Of a stretch of 64,000 nt of DNA, positions 25,670 through 33,624 are shown in pieces. The stretch is from Terriglobia bacterium (GTDB taxonomy: Bacteria; Acidobacteriota; Terriglobia; Bryobacterales; Bryobacteraceae): NCBI GenBank assembly GCA_020073265.1, contig JAIQFN010000010.1, forward strand, positions 57,709 to 121,708, read 5' to 3'. A model generated the notes under the pieces. It saw nothing but the letters and a program-made list of their open reading frames with translations. It had not been told where the DNA came from and searched no databases. The position numbers and the translations under genes were made by a program. The number at the start of each line of letters is the position of its first letter. The first letter of the stretch is position 1.

Positions 25670-26680
25670 CTACAGCAGCCGGAAGTTCACTTCGATGGTG
25701 GCCTGAACGGGAACCGGTTTGCCGTCCTTCTTGCCAGGGCTGAACTTCCACTTCTCGACGGCTTCGATGGCTTTCTGATCCAGGCCCAGGCCGAGCGGAC
25801 GAATCACCTTCAGGTCTCTGGGATTGCCCTTCTCATCCACGACCACGAACAGAACCACGGTGCCCTGAAACTTGGCTTTGCGAGCCTCTTCGGAATATTC
25901 CGGTTCCACCTTGAACAGAACGGTGGGTGGTGAGACGCCGCCACCGATCCGATAAGCGCCGCCGCCCATGTTCCCGCCGTGGCCGGGACCATAGCCGGCG
26001 CCGGATCCCGACCCGACGCCGCCGCCGGGACCAGATCCGATTCCGCCGCCCGATCCCGGACCGTTGGAAGCGATCATGGACTTGGCCAGCGGATCGCCCA
26101 ACACGTCCATGTTGACTTTGGGAATGTTCGCATCCGGCTGGATGATCAGCGTGGGTTCCATCACCAGCTTGGGATCGGGATTGTGCACCACCGCCATGGG
26201 CGGCACGAACTGCTTGTCGGACAATCGCGGCAGCTTGCCTTTGCTCGCTGGCGTCGGAGAACGATCGCCGCCTCCTCCGCCACCGCCCATGTTGTTCTTC
26301 TTCACCGTCGGCTTGTAGGGCGACAGGTCCGGAGCGATGAGCGAGATCTGTTCCTTGACTACTTTCTGGATCGTCTTGTTGGTTCCGATGACAAACAGCA
26401 AAGCGACCACGCCGACGTGAATCAAAATCGAACCGACGCCCGCACGCTTCCCCTGTCCGCCATAGAAGCCCCAAATGTCCTTGACCGGAACCGGCTTGGA
26501 AGTGACCTCCAGCGGAGGCAGCTTGGGCGGATGGATCAGTTCCTTGACGTTGCGGAAGAGCGAACGGAAGAAAGGCTCTTCTACGTCCGCCGCCAACAGC
26601 CTCTGCAGATGGACGTCGGCATTGGAAGCGTCTTGAGGATTATTTCCTCGGTACGCCATGGGATCACCGTGAGCAGCCAT
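25670..26680 (-). CDS. tonB: TonB-family energy transducer
   Basis: 336 residues. About 80 cytoplasmic residues precede one transmembrane helix (about 82-100, SILIHVGVVALLFVIG). The periplasmic part has a glycine-rich linker (about 205-250, repeats of GSG/GGG) instead of the usual proline-rich one, and a C-terminal TonB domain with EPEYSEEARKAKFQGTVVLFVVVDEKGNPRDLKVIRPLGLGLDQKAIEAVEKWKFSPGKKDGKPVPV. It transmits proton-motive energy from ExbB/ExbD to outer-membrane receptors. ExbB/D are not adjacent. The long cytoplasmic N-terminus is unusual compared with classical TonB. Confidence 0.88.
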   Translation of the reverse strand: MAAHGDPMAYRGNNPQDASNADVHLQRLLAADVEEPFFRSLFRNVKELIHPPKLPPLEVTSKPVPVKDIWGFYGGQGKRAGVGSILIHVGVVALLFVIGTNKTIQKVVKEQISLIAPDLSPYKPTVKKNNMGGGGGGGDRSPTPASKGKLPRLSDKQFVPPMAVVHNPDPKLVMEPTLIIQPDANIPKVNMDVLGDPLAKSMIASNGPGSGGGIGSGPGGGVGSGSGAGYGPGHGGNMGGGAYRIGGGVSPPTVLFKVEPEYSEEARKAKFQGTVVLFVVVDEKGNPRDLKVIRPLGLGLDQKAIEAVEKWKFSPGKKDGKPVPVQATIEVNFRLL

Positions 26681-26852
26681 TTTCAGTTACCACACCTCAA
26701 CCACGCTCAGTAAATAGACGTCGGCACGCTCCGCAAAGGTTGCACACCATACCTGAATCAATTCTAGCACTTCCGTAAAACGGTTTACAGTAGCTATGAA
26801 AATTGGAATGGCCGCCCGACACCACGTTACGACACTCTACACTAATTAAAGC

Positions 26853-28616
26853 ATGCCGGACCAGCCCCTGGTGATCTTTGACGGCCGCTGCGGATTCTGC
26901 CGGATCTGGATCGAGTACTGGAAGCAGCTCACCGGGAGTCAGGTGACTTACGCACCGTCCCAGGAGATCGGCGCGAGCTTCCCCCAGATTCCGCCCGCCA
27001 GTTTCAGCCAGGCCGTGCAGTTGGTGATGCCCGGAGGCGAAGTGCTGTCCGGCGCGCGCGCCGTTTTTGTCACGCTCAAGTATGCGCCGGGGATGGCTTG
27101 GCTGGCCTGGCTTTACGATCATCTTCCGGGCTTCGCGGGCGCCACCGAAGCCGGCTACAAGCTCATCGCCGCGCATCGCAATTTCTTCTACCAGGTGACG
27201 CGCTTCACCTTCGGCCGTCGGGTCGCGCCGCTCGGATATGCCAAGGTGGAATGGCTGTTTCTCAGGATCCTGGCGGCCATCTATTTCACCGCGTTTGTGT
27301 CGCTGGCCGTGCAGGCGGCCGGGCTGGTGGGATCGCGCGGCATTCTGCCGGTTGGGCGCTATCTGGACGCGGCCCGGCAAGCCCTCGGCGCGCGCGCCTA
27401 CTGGCTCATTCCGAATCTTTTTTGGATTGCGCACTCCGACGTCTTTCTGCGCGCCACCTGCTGGGCGGGAGCCGCCATCGCCATCGCGCTGTTCTTCGGC
27501 TTCCTGGAACGCATCTCGCTGCTCAGCCTCTATCTCCTCTACCTCTCCTGGTGCTCGGCTGGCCAGGATTTTCTCTCCTACCAGTGGGACATGCTGCTGG
27601 TCGAAGCCGGCTTTCTGGCCATCTTTCTCGGATCGTCGAAATGGACTGTGTTCCTGTTCCGATGGCTGCTGTTCCGCCTGATGTTCTTGTCCGGGGCCGT
27701 GAAGCTCTTGAGCCAGGATGTGTCCTGGCGAAATCTCAGCGCCATCAGCTTTCACTACATGACGCAGCCCTTGCCCACGCCCGTCGCCTGGTACATGTAT
27801 CAACTGCCGTTCCGGTTCCAGCGCTATTCCACAGCCGCCGTGCTTTTCGTCGAGCTGGTGATTCCGTTCCTGATTTTCGCGCCGCGCTTGTGGCGGCTGG
27901 CGGGCGCGGGGCTACTGCTCGGTCTGCAAGGCCTGATCTTCGTCACCGGAAACTACACCTTCTTCAATCTCCTGGCCATGGGCCTGTGCGTGTTTCTTTT
28001 CGACGACGCCATACTGGCCAGGTTTCGACTCCCGGCGCGGCGCATTCGAATCAAACCGGCAGCCGTGGCGGCGGTGGCCGCCGTGGTTCTCTTGCTCAGC
28101 ACGTTCGAGCTTTTGGAAATGTTTCTCGGCCGTCCGTTCGAGCCGGCCGGTTCCCTGGTGCGTCTGGCGGCCCCCTTCGGCGTGGTGAACACCTATGGGC
28201 TGTTCGCGGTGATGACCACCACGCGGCCGGAGATCGTGGTCCAGGGATCCAACGACGGCCAGACCTGGCTGGACTACGAGTTTCCCTACAAGCCCGGCGA
28301 TCTCAGGAAACCGCCGCGCTGGGTAGCGCCCTATCAGCCGCGGCTCGACTGGCAGATGTGGTTTGCAGCGTTATCGGGCTACCGGGGCGCTCTGTGGTTC
28401 GGCAATTTCCTGGTGCGTTTGCTGGAGGGATCGCCGGATGTCAGCGCGTTACTCGCCAGGAACCCGTTCCCGGGCGCTCCGCCGAAATATGTGCGGGCGC
28501 TGCTGTTCGACTATTCGTTCACCGGCTGGGCCGAGCGGCGCCAAACAGGAAACTGGTGGAAACGCCAATTTCGGGGAAATTATCTGCGAGCGATTTCGCT
28601 CGAAGATGTTCGGTAG
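26853..28616 (+). CDS. DCC thiol-disulfide oxidoreductase / lipase maturation factor fusion
   Basis: 587 residues. The N-terminal about 125 residues are a DCC-type (DUF393) domain with the CxxC site VIFDGRCGFC (Cys13, Cys16) and PGMAWLAWLYDHLPG near its end. The rest is a multi-pass membrane protein of the lipase maturation factor (LMF1) family: LISLLSLYLLYLSW-like helices, GQDFLSYQWDMLLVEAGFLAIFL, FRLMFLSGAVKLLS, YHYMTQPLPTP-like segment, NTYGLFAVMTTTRPEIVVQGSNDGQTWLDYEFPYKPGD, and a C-terminal RPRLDWQMWFAAL-like region. LMF1 matures lipases in the eukaryotic ER; the bacterial role is unknown, and linkage to a thiol redox domain suggests disulfide handling in secreted proteins. Confidence 0.86.
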   Translation: MPDQPLVIFDGRCGFCRIWIEYWKQLTGSQVTYAPSQEIGASFPQIPPASFSQAVQLVMPGGEVLSGARAVFVTLKYAPGMAWLAWLYDHLPGFAGATEAGYKLIAAHRNFFYQVTRFTFGRRVAPLGYAKVEWLFLRILAAIYFTAFVSLAVQAAGLVGSRGILPVGRYLDAARQALGARAYWLIPNLFWIAHSDVFLRATCWAGAAIAIALFFGFLERISLLSLYLLYLSWCSAGQDFLSYQWDMLLVEAGFLAIFLGSSKWTVFLFRWLLFRLMFLSGAVKLLSQDVSWRNLSAISFHYMTQPLPTPVAWYMYQLPFRFQRYSTAAVLFVELVIPFLIFAPRLWRLAGAGLLLGLQGLIFVTGNYTFFNLLAMGLCVFLFDDAILARFRLPARRIRIKPAAVAAVAAVVLLLSTFELLEMFLGRPFEPAGSLVRLAAPFGVVNTYGLFAVMTTTRPEIVVQGSNDGQTWLDYEFPYKPGDLRKPPRWVAPYQPRLDWQMWFAALSGYRGALWFGNFLVRLLEGSPDVSALLARNPFPGAPPKYVRALLFDYSFTGWAERRQTGNWWKRQFRGNYLRAISLEDVR

Positions 28617-28718
28617 TTGGTTCATTGGTTCTTTAGTTCTTTGGTTCTTTGGTTCATTGGTCATTGGTTCAGTGGTTGCTGTGTTCGAACCAAGGAACCA
28701 AAGAACCAAAGAACCCGT
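28617..28718. repeat. 8-bp tandem repeat arranged as a long inverted repeat
   Basis: Immediately after the stop of the DCC/LMF gene, seven near-identical units of TTGGTTCW (28617-28671) are followed, after a spacer, by four units of GAACCAAA type (28687-28718) in the opposite sense. Bases 28636-28661 can pair with 28689-28714 over 26 bp with one mismatch, closing a loop of about 27 nt. It lies between two convergent genes, so it can act as a bidirectional terminator. The 8-bp period also allows pairing in several registers. Confidence 0.88.
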
Positions 28719-28721
28719 GAA

Positions 28722-28991
28722 CTATTTGAGAACCAGGAATCCGGTTTCGACGCGATCGTCGGCGATCCGGTTCCACATCACCCGCGCTCTTCCTACCGCG
28801 ACGGCATGCCGGAACTCGACCTCCTGGCCGCTGTGCAGGGCGGCGTAGGCGTGAACCGCTCGAAAACCGCTGTTGCTGTAGTCCACCAGGCGGCCGACGA
28901 CCTGCTGCGGCGACGGATCGGCGAAAGACAGGGTGAGCGGTCCCTGGCCGCGATGCCGCTGTTCAGTGCGCCGATCGGAAGGGTGTGCCAT
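28722..28991 (-). CDS. PilZ-domain protein
   Basis: 89 residues, essentially a single PilZ-like domain. The N-terminal arginine-rich stretch (DRRTEQRHRGQG) and GRLVDYSNSGFRAVHAYAAL match the RxxxR and D/NxSxxG c-di-GMP-binding signature, and VEFRHAVAVGRARVMWNRIADDRVETGFLVL completes the beta-barrel. It probably binds c-di-GMP and acts through a partner. It lies 20 nt downstream of the sigma-54 activator gene on the same strand and next to the HD-GYP/GGDEF gene, so a common c-di-GMP circuit is plausible. Spacing of the arginines is not perfect, so binding should be treated as likely, not certain. Confidence 0.78.
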   Translation of the reverse strand: MAHPSDRRTEQRHRGQGPLTLSFADPSPQQVVGRLVDYSNSGFRAVHAYAALHSGQEVEFRHAVAVGRARVMWNRIADDRVETGFLVLK

Positions 28992-29011
28992 AGTCTGTCG
29001 CTGCAGCCCCG

Positions 29012-29983
29012 CTAGGAAACGCAGGACTGCCGCACGGCCTCCCTTCCGTAGAGCTTCAACTTCCGGCTGAGTGTTCGCCGTGAGATGCCCAGCAACTCGG
29101 CGGCCCGCTGTTGATGACCGTTGGTCTGCGCCAGCACGCGCAGGATCATGGTCTTCTCGATACCGTCCAGATTGGCGGCGGTGGGGATCACGATGGGCGA
29201 GGCGAGATCGGAGACCATCCGGGTTTGTCCCAACACCAGATCGCTGGCCAGGATCTCGTCGGCGCGCGCGAGCACGGCCGCTTTCGTCACCACGTTGCGG
29301 AGCTCGCGCACGTTGCCGGGCCAGGCGTGCGCCTGGAGCGCGGCCAGCGCCTCGCTGGTGAACGATTTCCGCGGATTGGATTGTTCGAGAAAATACTCGG
29401 CCAGCGGCACGATGTCCTGGGCCCTCTCGCGCAGCGGCGGGACGCGCAAACAGATCTGTCCCAGCCGGTGGTACAGGTCGCGCCGGAACCGGCCGGTCTC
29501 CACCATCTCCTCCAGGTCCTGATTGGTGGCCGCCACCACGCGCACGTCCACGGTGACTTTGCGGACTCCGCCCAGCCGGTAGTAGGCCACGCCGTCCAGC
29601 ACCCGCAGCAGCTTCACCTGCATGCGCGGCTCCAGCTCGCCGATTTCGTCCAGAAACAGAGTGCCGTGATTGGCCAGCTCGAACAGGCCGGGTTTGGCGG
29701 AATCGGCGCCGCTGAACGCGCCTTTCTCATACCCGAACAGCTCGCTTTCCACCAGGTGCTCGGGCAGCGCCGCGCAACTGACGTCCACCCACGGCTTGGA
29801 GCAGCGCAAGGAGTAATGATGCACCGCGCGCGCGATCAATTCCTTGCCGGATCCGCTTTCGCCGGTGATCAAAACCGCGGCGCTGGTCTGGGCGATGCGC
29901 TCCACCAGCTCCACCAGTTGCAGCATGGCCGGGCTCGAAACGATGGCCTGCATTCCCAGGAAGCTTTTGACTTGCGAGCCCAT
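29012..29983 (-). CDS. PspF-like sigma-54 activator without regulatory domain
   Basis: 323 residues: an AAA+ domain directly at the N-terminus (Walker A GESGSGKE at 41-48, Walker B LFLDEIGE at about 109-116, sensor and R-finger region FRRDLYHRLGQICLRVPPLRER), and a C-terminal Fis-type helix-turn-helix (NGHQQRAAELLGISRRTLSRKLKLYG). The sigma-54 contact loop reads GAFSGA (88-93) instead of GAFTGA, a conservative change. There is no receiver, PAS or GAF domain, as in PspF, so activity is probably set by a partner protein or by expression. It is divergent from an HD-GYP/GGDEF gene that has a sigma-54 promoter. Confidence 0.93.
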   Translation of the reverse strand: MGSQVKSFLGMQAIVSSPAMLQLVELVERIAQTSAAVLITGESGSGKELIARAVHHYSLRCSKPWVDVSCAALPEHLVESELFGYEKGAFSGADSAKPGLFELANHGTLFLDEIGELEPRMQVKLLRVLDGVAYYRLGGVRKVTVDVRVVAATNQDLEEMVETGRFRRDLYHRLGQICLRVPPLRERAQDIVPLAEYFLEQSNPRKSFTSEALAALQAHAWPGNVRELRNVVTKAAVLARADEILASDLVLGQTRMVSDLASPIVIPTAANLDGIEKTMILRVLAQTNGHQQRAAELLGISRRTLSRKLKLYGREAVRQSCVS

Positions 29984-30196
29984 TAGTGCCTAACTCACTT
30001 TTCGGCCAAGTTCGCTGAAGCGTGCATAGTACTTCGGTTTTCAGCGCGTAAGGCGACTCACCGATGAGTGGTAGGCAGACTGCCCAAGAGACAGAATATC
30101 CCCGAGCGGCGCAAGTGGCTGACATTTTGTCCCTCGCTCTTCTATCGTTGACTCGCCTAGCTGCCGATGAATCAAGTGGATAGCTAAGTTCTCCGT

Positions 30197-30212
30197 TGGC
30201 ACTGGACCTGCA
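30197..30212 (+). promoter_or_regulatory. Sigma-54 promoter
   Basis: TGGCAC, five bases, then CTGCA matches the sigma-54 consensus TGGCACG-N4-TTGCA at 14 of the 12 core-plus-flank positions that matter most: the -24 GG and -12 GC have the exact 10-base spacing and only the T of TTGC is replaced by C. Transcription would start near 30223. It drives the HD-GYP/GGDEF gene and faces away from the sigma-54 activator gene. Confidence 0.75.
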
Positions 30213-30230
30213 CTACCTCTGGCTTCGCAT

Positions 30231-32675
30231 ATGCCGGATAGAACCAGAATGTCGATCATCGCAAAGATCTTCATTGCCGCAGTAGTACTCACCGGCGCAC
30301 TGGCGGCGCTCACGGCGTTCAGCCACTGGGAATCGCAGGACCTGATCCGCTTTCTCTGCTACTTTGCTCTTTCGATTTTGGCGTCGCGCCTGAAGGTGAC
30401 CTTACCCGGCCTCACCGGCTCGCTCTCGGTGTTGTTCATCTTCATCCTGTTCGGCGTGGTGGAGCTGAGCCTGGCGGAAGCGCTGTTTATCGGCTGCGTC
30501 GCCACGCTGATCCAGTGCGTGTGGAACTATCGCCAGCGGCCCACCTGGCATCAGACCTTTTTCAACGTCGGCAGCATGGCCATCGCCATCACGGCCACCA
30601 ACTTCACGTATCACTCGGCCTGGCTGGGAAAGCTGCACCTGGATAACGCGCTGAAGCTGCTGATCGCGGCCACGGTGTTCTTCGGGATGAACACGTTTCC
30701 GGTGGCGGGCGCCATCGCGCTCACCGAGTCGAAGTCGCTGCGGAAGATCTGGAAAGAATGCTATTTCTGGGCCTTTCCGTATTACCTGCTGGGGGCGGCC
30801 ATCGTCGGGGCGGCCAGCGCGGTCAACCGCTTCATGGGCTGGCAGACCGCCTTGCTGGCCATTCCGGTGGTGTATCTGATCTACCGCTCCTACCATCTCT
30901 ACATGGACCGCGTGGAGGACGAAAAGAAGCACGCCGAAGAGATGGCGTCCTTGCACCTGCGCACCATTGAAGCGCTGGCGCTGGCCATCGAAGCCAAGGA
31001 CCACACCACGCACGATCATCTGCAGCGCGTCCAGATCTATGCCATCGAACTGGGCAAGGAACTGGGCCTGGATGGGGGGCAACTGGAGGCGCTGCGCGCC
31101 GCCGCCCTGCTGCACGACATCGGAAAGCTGGCGGTGCCCGAGCACATCATCTCCAAGCCCGGAAAGCTGACCCGGGAAGAATTCGAGAAGATGAAAATCC
31201 ATCCGGTGGTGGGCGCCGAGATTCTGGAACGCGTGCGCTTCCCTTACCCGGTGACGCCCATCGTCCGCTCGCATCACGAGAAGTGGGACGGCTCCGGCTA
31301 TCCGGACGGATTGAAAGCCGAAGAGATCCCCATGGGCGCGCGCATCCTGGCGGCCGTGGACTGTCTGGATGCGCTGGCGTCGGACCGGCAATACCGCCGG
31401 GCGCTGCCGCTGGAGGATGCCATGCGCAAAGTGGCCAGCGAAGCCAGCATCAGCTTCGATCCCCAGGTGGTCGACGTTTTGCGCCGGCACTACGTGGAAT
31501 GGGAAGCCCTGGCCCAGGCCCAGTGGGTGGAGCGCGCCAAGCTTTCCACCGACCTGAAGATCGAGCGCGGCCTGGAGCCGGCCACCGGCTTCGAGAGCAT
31601 GCAACGCTCCCAAGGCTCGGCCGATAAGCCGGTCAACTTCCTGAGCTCCATCGCCGCCGCGCGTCAGGAAGTGCTCAACCTTTTCGAACTGGCCCAGGAC
31701 CTGGGCAACTCGCTCAGCCTGAATGAGACCATGTCGCTGCTGGCGATTCGCCTGAAGCGCATGGTGCCCTACGACGCCATGGCGATCTATGTTCTGCGCG
31801 GCGAGACGCTGCGCGCCGAGTACGTCAACGGCGAAAACCTGCGGCTGTTCTCCTCGCTCGAAATTCCGCTCGGGCAGGGCCTCACGGGCTGGGTGGCGGA
31901 GAATCGCAAACCGATCATCAACGGGAATCCTTCGGTTGAGCCGGGCTACGTGGACGACGAATCCCGATACACCTCCATGCGGAGCGCGCTGGCGGTGCCG
32001 CTGGTGGGAATGAACGGCTCGGTCAGCGTGCTGACGCTCTACCAGACCGAACGCGACGCCTTCACCAACGATCATCTGCGCATCCTGCTCGCCATCGTCC
32101 CCAAGGTGGCGCTCTCGATCGAGAACGCGCTGAAGTTCCAGCAGGCCGAAAGTTCCGCGGCCACCGACTACATGACCGGGCTTCCCAACGCGCGGTCCCT
32201 GTTCCTGCACCTGGACGGCGAGCTGTCCCGCTGCCGGCGCACGAATTCGCCTCTGGTGGTGCTGGTCTGCGACATGAACGGCTTCAAGCAGGTGAACGAC
32301 AAGTACGGGCACCTGGAAGGCAACAAGGTGCTGCATACGGTGGCTACCAAGCTGAAGGAGTGCTGCCGCGAATACGACTATGTCGCCCGGATGGGCGGCG
32401 ACGAGTTTGTGCTGGTGCTGCCGGGATTGCGCATGGATCAGGTTCCGCAGAAGATCCAGCGCCTGAGAGCCATCACCGCCGAGGCGGGCCGCGAAGTCTG
32501 CGGCACCGAGACGCTGGGCTTGAGCGTGGGGCATGCGTTGTTCCCGGAAGACGGCGTGGATGCGGATCAGTTGCTGAGCGAGGCGGACCGCCGCATGTAT
32601 ACCGCCAAGCAGAAGGAGAAGCTCAACCTGGTTGGGCGGCGCGGGTTTGAATTCGAACCCACCGGCACCTGGTAA
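30231..32675 (+). CDS. Membrane HD-GYP / GAF / GGDEF c-di-GMP enzyme
   Basis: 814 residues. Residues 1-225 hold about six to seven transmembrane helices of an integral sensor. An HD-GYP phosphodiesterase domain follows (HDIGK at 295-299, HHEKWDGSGYP at 348-358), then a GAF domain (about 480-630) and a GGDEF domain with intact GGDEF at 722-726 and an inhibitory RxxD site (REYD) nine residues upstream. Both c-di-GMP synthesis and hydrolysis sites look functional. The ATG at 30231 leaves only 8 nt after the predicted sigma-54 start, so ATG 30249 (six codons later) may be the true start. An ABC transporter gene follows after 7 nt. Confidence 0.92.
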   Translation: MPDRTRMSIIAKIFIAAVVLTGALAALTAFSHWESQDLIRFLCYFALSILASRLKVTLPGLTGSLSVLFIFILFGVVELSLAEALFIGCVATLIQCVWNYRQRPTWHQTFFNVGSMAIAITATNFTYHSAWLGKLHLDNALKLLIAATVFFGMNTFPVAGAIALTESKSLRKIWKECYFWAFPYYLLGAAIVGAASAVNRFMGWQTALLAIPVVYLIYRSYHLYMDRVEDEKKHAEEMASLHLRTIEALALAIEAKDHTTHDHLQRVQIYAIELGKELGLDGGQLEALRAAALLHDIGKLAVPEHIISKPGKLTREEFEKMKIHPVVGAEILERVRFPYPVTPIVRSHHEKWDGSGYPDGLKAEEIPMGARILAAVDCLDALASDRQYRRALPLEDAMRKVASEASISFDPQVVDVLRRHYVEWEALAQAQWVERAKLSTDLKIERGLEPATGFESMQRSQGSADKPVNFLSSIAAARQEVLNLFELAQDLGNSLSLNETMSLLAIRLKRMVPYDAMAIYVLRGETLRAEYVNGENLRLFSSLEIPLGQGLTGWVAENRKPIINGNPSVEPGYVDDESRYTSMRSALAVPLVGMNGSVSVLTLYQTERDAFTNDHLRILLAIVPKVALSIENALKFQQAESSAATDYMTGLPNARSLFLHLDGELSRCRRTNSPLVVLVCDMNGFKQVNDKYGHLEGNKVLHTVATKLKECCREYDYVARMGGDEFVLVLPGLRMDQVPQKIQRLRAITAEAGREVCGTETLGLSVGHALFPEDGVDADQLLSEADRRMYTAKQKEKLNLVGRRGFEFEPTGTW

Positions 32676-32682
32676 GTCTCAA

Positions 32683-33624
32683 ATGTTTTCGTTGGCCGGC
32701 CATTCGCGCAGAGCCGGGCGCGGAGCGGCGCAGTCTGTCGCGACGCTCCAGGGCCGTGCTGCGCCCATTGCGCTGGTGCTGCGCCATTTGCGCCGGATCC
32801 TGCTCACCGTGCTGCTGGGCGGTTTGCTGGGCGCCACGCTGGTCCGGCTGGGACCCGGCTTCGGCGTCGACGAGCGCGATCTCGACCAGCGGCTCGGGAC
32901 CGAAAGCCGCGCGGCCATCCGCTCGGAACACGCCGCCGACAACAACATCGCGCTCTTCTATCTGCGCTATCTCTCCGGCCTGGTGCGCGGCGATCTGGGG
33001 TTCTCGAAGTCGCTCAACCGGCCGGTAGCTGAACTGTTGAAGGAGCGGCTGCCGCTGACGCTGGTTTCGCTGGCCTACGGCGTGTTGGGCGGCCTGGGAA
33101 TCGGTTTCGCGCTGGCGCTGGTCACGGTGATGTGGCGCGCGCCGGCTTCCGACGTTCTGACCGCCATCCTGAGCGGACTGTGCCTGGCGGTGCCCGCCGC
33201 GGTGATCGCCCTGGTCTTCCTGTGGATGGGCGCGCCCGGCCGCTGGGCCATCGCCCTGGTGGTGTTTCCGCACGTGTACCGCTACGCGAAAAATCTTCTG
33301 GTGTCCACCTACCAGTTGCCGCACGTTCTGGCGGCCCGGGCCAAGGGCCTCTCCAGCCTGCGCGTGCTGTTCGCTCACGTGGTCCTTCCGGCGGCTCCGC
33401 AACTGGCGGCGCTGGCGGGAATCTCGGTCAGCCTGGCGTTCGGCGCCTCGATTCCGATCGAAGTGATCTCCGACACGCCCGGAGTCGGGCAACTGGCCTG
33501 GCGCGCGGCGCTGGATCGCGATCTGCCGCTGCTGGTCAACATCACCATTCTGGTTGCGCTGCTGACGCTGGTGGTAAACACGCTGGCGGATCTGGCGCTG
33601 GCCGCGCGGAGGCCCGCCGAATGA
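32683..33624 (+). CDS. Peptide/nickel-type ABC transporter permease (DppB-like)
   Basis: From ATG 32683, 313 residues of the DppB/OppB permease family: an N-terminal helix (LRRILLTVLLGGLLGATLVRL), the periplasmic segment RYLSGLVRGDLGFSKSLNRPVAELLKERLPLTL, further helices, and the coupling loop AARAKGLSSLRVLFAHVVLPAAPQ. It forms the membrane channel with the DppC-like protein encoded next (ATGA overlap). The stretch before residue 45 is poorly conserved, so a shorter start is possible. It follows the HD-GYP/GGDEF gene after 7 nt and may share its transcript. Confidence 0.88.
   Translation: MFSLAGHSRRAGRGAAQSVATLQGRAAPIALVLRHLRRILLTVLLGGLLGATLVRLGPGFGVDERDLDQRLGTESRAAIRSEHAADNNIALFYLRYLSGLVRGDLGFSKSLNRPVAELLKERLPLTLVSLAYGVLGGLGIGFALALVTVMWRAPASDVLTAILSGLCLAVPAAVIALVFLWMGAPGRWAIALVVFPHVYRYAKNLLVSTYQLPHVLAARAKGLSSLRVLFAHVVLPAAPQLAALAGISVSLAFGASIPIEVISDTPGVGQLAWRAALDRDLPLLVNITILVALLTLVVNTLADLALAARRPAE

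Noticed and set aside
28617..28718. Considered as a CRISPR array
   Set aside because: The units are 8 bp, tandem without spacers, and inverted halves are present; no cas genes.
30402..32534. 710-codon minus-strand frame
   Set aside because: Antisense shadow of the HD-GYP/GGDEF gene; low-complexity His/Gln/Arg-rich translation.
32640..32670. tRNA-like GGGTTCGAA match on the minus strand
   Set aside because: It lies inside the HD-GYP/GGDEF coding region and no acceptor or anticodon stem surrounds it.
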